Shown here: positions 63,901 to 64,000 of the stretch, one piece after another
How the letters are laid out: each line of letters opens with the position of its first letter
How positions within the stretch are numbered: position 1 is the first letter of the stretch
DNA from: Cyclina sinensis
Taxonomy: Eukaryota > Mollusca > Bivalvia > Venerida > Veneridae
Direction of reading: 5' to 3'
DNA length: 64,000 bases
Assembly (NCBI GenBank): GCA_012932295.1
Contig: JAAONU010000019.1
Span: 27,718,913-27,782,912 of the forward strand
Notes under the pieces: model-generated
Told to the model about the DNA's origin: nothing
The model's input: the letters and a program-made list of their open reading frames with translations, nothing else
Database searches by the model: none
Translations under genes and position numbers: made by a program

Positions 63901-64000
63901 TAAAACATTGATAATGTGCAAGTATGGAAAGCTGTTTGTTCCTGAAAGTAATTGTGAAATTTCTCCTTTAGTCCAACAGACATTGGATAAATTGAAAGGT
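32311..64000 (+). CDS. THADA: THADA/Trm732 orthologue (tRNA Nm32 methylation partner), 3' end beyond window
   Basis: Exons: 32311-32399, 34115-34245, 34675-34859, 35487-35568, 36123-36313, 36859-36950, 37759-38006, 38396-38461, 38865-38985, 39340-39406, 40144-40349, 42189-42341, 42891-43002, 44406-44563, 44963-45118, 46060-46149, 46570-46696, 47185-47336, 48293-48828, 49454-49596, 50124-50318, 50786-50895, 51373-51505, 51715-51834, 53691-53813, 54157-54254, 54476-54682, 55079-55250, 55739-55850, 56338-57012, 57467-57574, 58000-58289, 59354-59473, 59806-59939, 63022-63090, 63350-63415, 63695-64000 (open). All have GT/AG borders and matching phases, apart from eight frame breaks. The product is a helical-repeat scaffold of about 2,050 residues so far; human THADA has 1,953. 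In yeast the homologue Trm732 directs Trm7/FTSJ1 to 2'-O-methylate tRNA position 32. Animal THADA is also linked to SERCA and energy balance. Signature segments include HRGAFELAYAGFVKVTDM and CATRRSAGVPFYIQ. Confidence 0.95.
32483..32585. repeat. short tandem repeat in THADA intron
   Basis: Imperfect copies of TAGTTTTATGACATCATG and TAGTTGTTGACATCATGT, about 18-22 bp each. Confidence 0.8.
33115..33736. mobile_element. non-autonomous DNA transposon (MITE-like) with G/C tracts
   Basis: The left end is CAGGCACGGATTAACGGGGG and the right end is the reverse complement of CAGGGCCGGATCCAGAAATT, giving an imperfect CAGGxxCGGAT inverted repeat. The sequence TTGTGC (up to CTGTTGTGC, depending on where the ends are set) occurs on both sides (33,109-33,114 and 33,737-33,742). 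Long C runs (33,153-33,171) and CCCC-rich segments near 33,640-33,710 lie subterminally. The superfamily is not assigned; the duplication length is ambiguous between 6 and 9 bp. Confidence 0.75.
33772..34066 (-). mobile_element. complete tRNA-derived SINE with 11-bp target duplication
   Basis: A 295-bp element on the minus strand, flanked by the exact duplication TTTGTACCCAC (33,761-33,771 and 34,067-34,077). Reading from 34,066 leftward, it has a tRNA-like head with an A box (TGGTCCAGTGG) and a B box (GATCGATCC). A unique body of about 210 bp follows, ending GACAATAAATAAACTCAAAG. RNA polymerase III would drive transcription. This is the best-preserved member in the window and serves as reference for the copies at 21,833, 22,364/25,267 and 36,358. 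Confidence 0.93.
36358..36605 (-). mobile_element. old diverged copy of the same SINE
   Basis: Shares order and phrases with 33,772-34,066: GTGCCCATTTGACC, GTTTAATTATTTTCGG, GCACAAGTTACAGAAAGCC, CCAGAGATACCCC and CCGTCTGAAAGATG. There are many substitutions and no recognisable target duplication. Confidence 0.75.
37759..43002 (+). CDS. THADA: THADA exons 8-14
   Basis: Seven exons without frame breaks. They read DWLVKSRDSNKLPDWLEDL, FLCGCYGFLAMVAMETLLLS, MKAILDFVWTSWEDSVD, LAESILNDVSWSCKGKYPTL, SAWFHQWLEPVLAIVCGNND and YVLPKLLKTGTDTLQYIIQR, all collinear with vertebrate THADA. Exon 14 is best ended at the AA-GTGAGA donor at 43,003. This gives an Arg-Gly join to exon 15 as in human, rather than the earlier GTTTGA. 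Mobile elements sit only 10 nt after exon 12 and 33 nt after exon 14. Confidence 0.92.
39748..39890. repeat. long intronic inverted repeat (hairpin)
   Basis: The left arm (39,748-39,811) and right arm (39,825-39,890) are about 65 bases each and about 90% complementary, separated by a loop of about 14 bases. Both arms contain AACACACATCAGCG and GATAGAGGATATTGACAACC (or its complement). It lies in the THADA intron between exons 11 and 12, so the pre-mRNA would carry a strong double-stranded stem. It may be the core of a foldback transposon; upstream sequence from about 39,485 has related GGGTGTTATTG phrases. Confidence 0.9.
40360..41824 (+). mobile_element. Helentron-like non-autonomous element, copy 1
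   Basis: A 1,465-bp element beginning TATACCCCCACCACAAAATG. Near its right end is the inverted counterpart ATTGGTGGGGGTAT, followed by a small hairpin (ATCGC-ATTCA-GCGAT), four bases and CTAG. It is flanked by T on both sides, with no longer duplication. Asymmetric inverted repeats, a 3' hairpin, a CTAG terminus and T/T insertion are the described marks of Helitron2/Helentron elements; family assignment rests on that architecture. It contains four internal units of about 175-350 bp, each starting near TGTCCGCTCTATAAATCCTA. It starts 10 nt after the THADA exon 12 splice donor. Confidence 0.75.
43036..43892. mobile_element. pogo/Tigger-like MITE
   Basis: The terminal inverted repeats start CAGTGGAACTTCCGAAAACC and match with a single mismatch in about 24 bases. 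TA lies on both sides (43,034-43,035 and 43,893-43,894). CAGT-starting ends with a TA target and internal TTCCGG/CCGGAA motifs resemble pogo/Tigger-type Tc1-mariner elements. No intact transposase is present in the 857 bp. It begins 33 nt after the exon 14 donor. Confidence 0.87.
44406..49596 (+). CDS. THADA: THADA exons 15-21
   Basis: Seven exons, no frame break. They include GKLGALIICLRRARALGLLK, TRLDAFALLCENQKTSETVS, FLCWLTRCLFSKLYPGSVFA and ARRTTCLSALVLLKDTFGEQ, all clear matches to vertebrate THADA. The largest of this block (48,293-48,828, 179 codons) contains a Ser/Glu/Lys-rich, probably disordered insert between HRILTQHIE and YLLSILMRSLESQAE that is longer than in vertebrates. Exon 21 ends with VVSPVVCNSSPEGNVPVDAL, close to the human VVSPVIQSSSPEGLIPMD. 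Confidence 0.93.
45376..45796. repeat. minisatellite with ~160-bp higher-order unit
   Basis: Built from variants of GATAATCAATGAAATGATAA and AATGGTAATCA. The distinctive phrase CACGACAACG recurs exactly 160 bp apart (45,481 and 45,641), showing a composite repeat unit. Located in a THADA intron. Confidence 0.88.
47413..47600 (-). mobile_element. probable LINE 3' end with (TTAC)n tail
   Basis: On the minus strand the sequence runs through a 3'-UTR-like region to ACTATAAATAAAGTGTTTAC, followed by TTAC repeats. This is a polyadenylation-type motif plus simple tail, as in LINE 3' ends. No coding part was recognised. Confidence 0.5.
47981..48190. repeat. 42-bp minisatellite, five copies
   Basis: Near-identical units starting TACCATTATCTGAATATGTG and containing GTGCACAAAATCATTTATCC. 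The period is divisible by three, which keeps several frames open in both directions; no protein is implied. Confidence 0.95.
50124..54682 (+). CDS. THADA: THADA exons 22-28, DUF2428 core
   Basis: Seven exons spanning the most conserved part of the family, DUF2428. They read LIVCCWRSVKEISLLLGQ, then (after a frame break near 50,265-50,281) MDTSHGLLTYNQ, HRGAFELAYAGFVKVTDM, RLCATRRSAGVPFYIQ, VHALNILRALYKDSRLKDD, GFKSPLWAVRNSATLLMTA and FFYNYPSLYQFLLEQV. In exon 22 the genomic frame meets TAG at 50,279. The homologous continuation is one base out of frame, and the next exon starts in the phase expected after removing one base. All other exons here are intact. Confidence 0.93.
52008..53330. repeat. 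50-bp minisatellite, about 26 copies, dimeric in its first half
   Basis: Units of GTCATGTAAATATGTAAATA + CTAGGTACTGAACTCATGTC + CCATGAAACA. From 52,011 to about 52,500, two variants alternate (AAATACT..GAACTC..CCCATGAAACA and AAGTACT..GACCTC..CTCATGAGACA), giving a 100-bp higher-order unit. Beyond that, single and partial units mix. Located in the THADA intron before exon 26. Confidence 0.95.
53381..53552. repeat. 22-bp minisatellite, about eight copies
   Basis: Units of GCAGATGTGATATCCATTAT plus TG, immediately downstream of the 50-bp array. Confidence 0.93.
55079..57012 (+). CDS. THADA: THADA exons 29-31, frame-broken as sequenced
   Basis: Splice borders are canonical, but the homologous reading moves between frames. 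Exon 29 shows KCSANPVLKTRV, then MAAKALQAI, then EKDHVMSVFR, then ILLTLLPCQPTDVMRQNQIH, each one base further on (three single-base excesses near 55,111, 55,140 and 55,174). Exon 30 breaks after VLQAV (near 55,755). Exon 31 needs changes near 56,347, about 56,415-56,425 and about 56,735; it contains CLATRTLGLEV, DFIHTLSRIIGSEIES and SKSYEVRQTVMEKLTEMF. Net lengths return to the phase required by the neighbouring exons. Either the assembly has uncorrected indels or this copy is damaged. Confidence 0.8.
57467..64000 (+). CDS. THADA: THADA exons 32-38, C-terminal part, open at window end
   Basis: Seven exons, no frame break. They include RLLETRMVQSAMFNVEVST, an exon with an Ala/Leu-rich helix SSEVLLACAQALVLNSDLL, LDLLQADDLEVRETAISIVT (human LTLLQSEEQAVRDAATETVT), and EERLFDRGEMNTYWDELDF (human EEDYLFEKAEVNFWAETLIF). 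The last exon, from 63,695, is open for 102 codons to the window end. It corresponds to the last ~100 residues of human THADA, so the stop codon is probably within a few hundred bases to the right. Confidence 0.92.
58771..59178. repeat. 27-bp minisatellite, fifteen copies
   Basis: Units beginning GTTCACTCTTATACTTGTAA and ending CTGTGAT, differing mainly at one or two positions (TATAC/TAAAC). Located in the THADA intron between exons 33 and 34. Confidence 0.96.
59980..62553 (+). mobile_element. AGCTCACCTGAGC-type element with asymmetric inverted repeats, host of a nested element
   Basis: Starts AGCTCACCTGAGCACTTTGT. Its inverted counterpart TCAGGTGAGTGATCC lies just inside the right end, followed by a hairpin (AGGGCCAT-C-ATGGCCCT) and CTTG, with T on both outer sides. 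This is the same architecture as the CTAG-ending family and may be another Helentron-like lineage, though the end is CTTG instead of CTAG. Internally it has about five units of roughly 180 bp with TTAGATATTTGG and GGGTCAAAATTGGCC phrases. It is interrupted at 60,945-62,061. It begins 40 nt after the THADA exon 35 donor. Confidence 0.75.
60945..62061 (+). mobile_element. Helentron-like element, copy 2, nested
   Basis: Same ends as the element at 40,360-41,824 (TATACCCCCACCAC...GATAGTTCTAG), but 1,117 bp because one internal unit is missing. It contains a run of about 20 G residues near 60,966-60,987. The neighbouring internal unit of the host element reads TATTGTTTATATGTTGGCCC, so the empty site is known and the insertion lies between T residues. 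Confidence 0.8.

Overview
This is a eukaryotic, AT-rich genomic window, most likely from a bivalve mollusc. That assignment is inferred from the repeat families: elements bounded by TATACCCCCACCA and AGCTCACCTGAGC, a tRNA-derived SINE, TA-target MITEs and molluscan-type LINEs. There is no prokaryotic gene organisation, no CRISPR array and no operon.

Left part (1-5,320): a 48-bp tandem repeat at the edge, about 4 kb of AT-rich sequence with no recognisable gene, and a mariner-type transposase relic at 4,673-5,028. Positions 5,325-20,170 hold a long array of ~410-430-bp satellite monomers. It has three diverged but homologous subfamilies (A, B, C), all carrying a palindrome of the GTGTTTTTGAG/CTCAAAAACAC type. 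The array switches orientation several times. It is interrupted by a TA-flanked MITE (8,263-9,235) and a broken LINE (10,831-14,868).

Middle part (20,170-31,020): sparse sequence with a tRNA-like SINE head next to a tRNA-Lys-type primer-binding-site motif. Three SINE pieces follow, one of them split by a CR1/L2/jockey-like LINE (22,504-25,266). A full-length hAT transposon (26,776-31,012) has perfect 14-bp terminal inverted repeats and an exact 8-bp target duplication, but its multi-exon transposase is broken.

Right part (about 26.1 or 32.3 kb to the end): one large host gene on the + strand, the orthologue of THADA/Trm732, the partner of the FTSJ1/Trm7 tRNA ribose methyltransferase. I could follow 37 exons with consistent splice phases, plus a plausible first exon at 26,106-26,196 that would place the hAT element in intron 1. 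The gene runs off the right edge. Eight frame breaks fall in exons 22, 29, 30 and 31, while the remaining exons are clean. Introns carry Helentron-like elements (one nested in another), a pogo/Tigger-like MITE, SINEs, a long hairpin and five minisatellites. The window therefore holds one housekeeping gene in a transposon-rich landscape next to a complex palindromic satellite array. The array is the least explained structure here.
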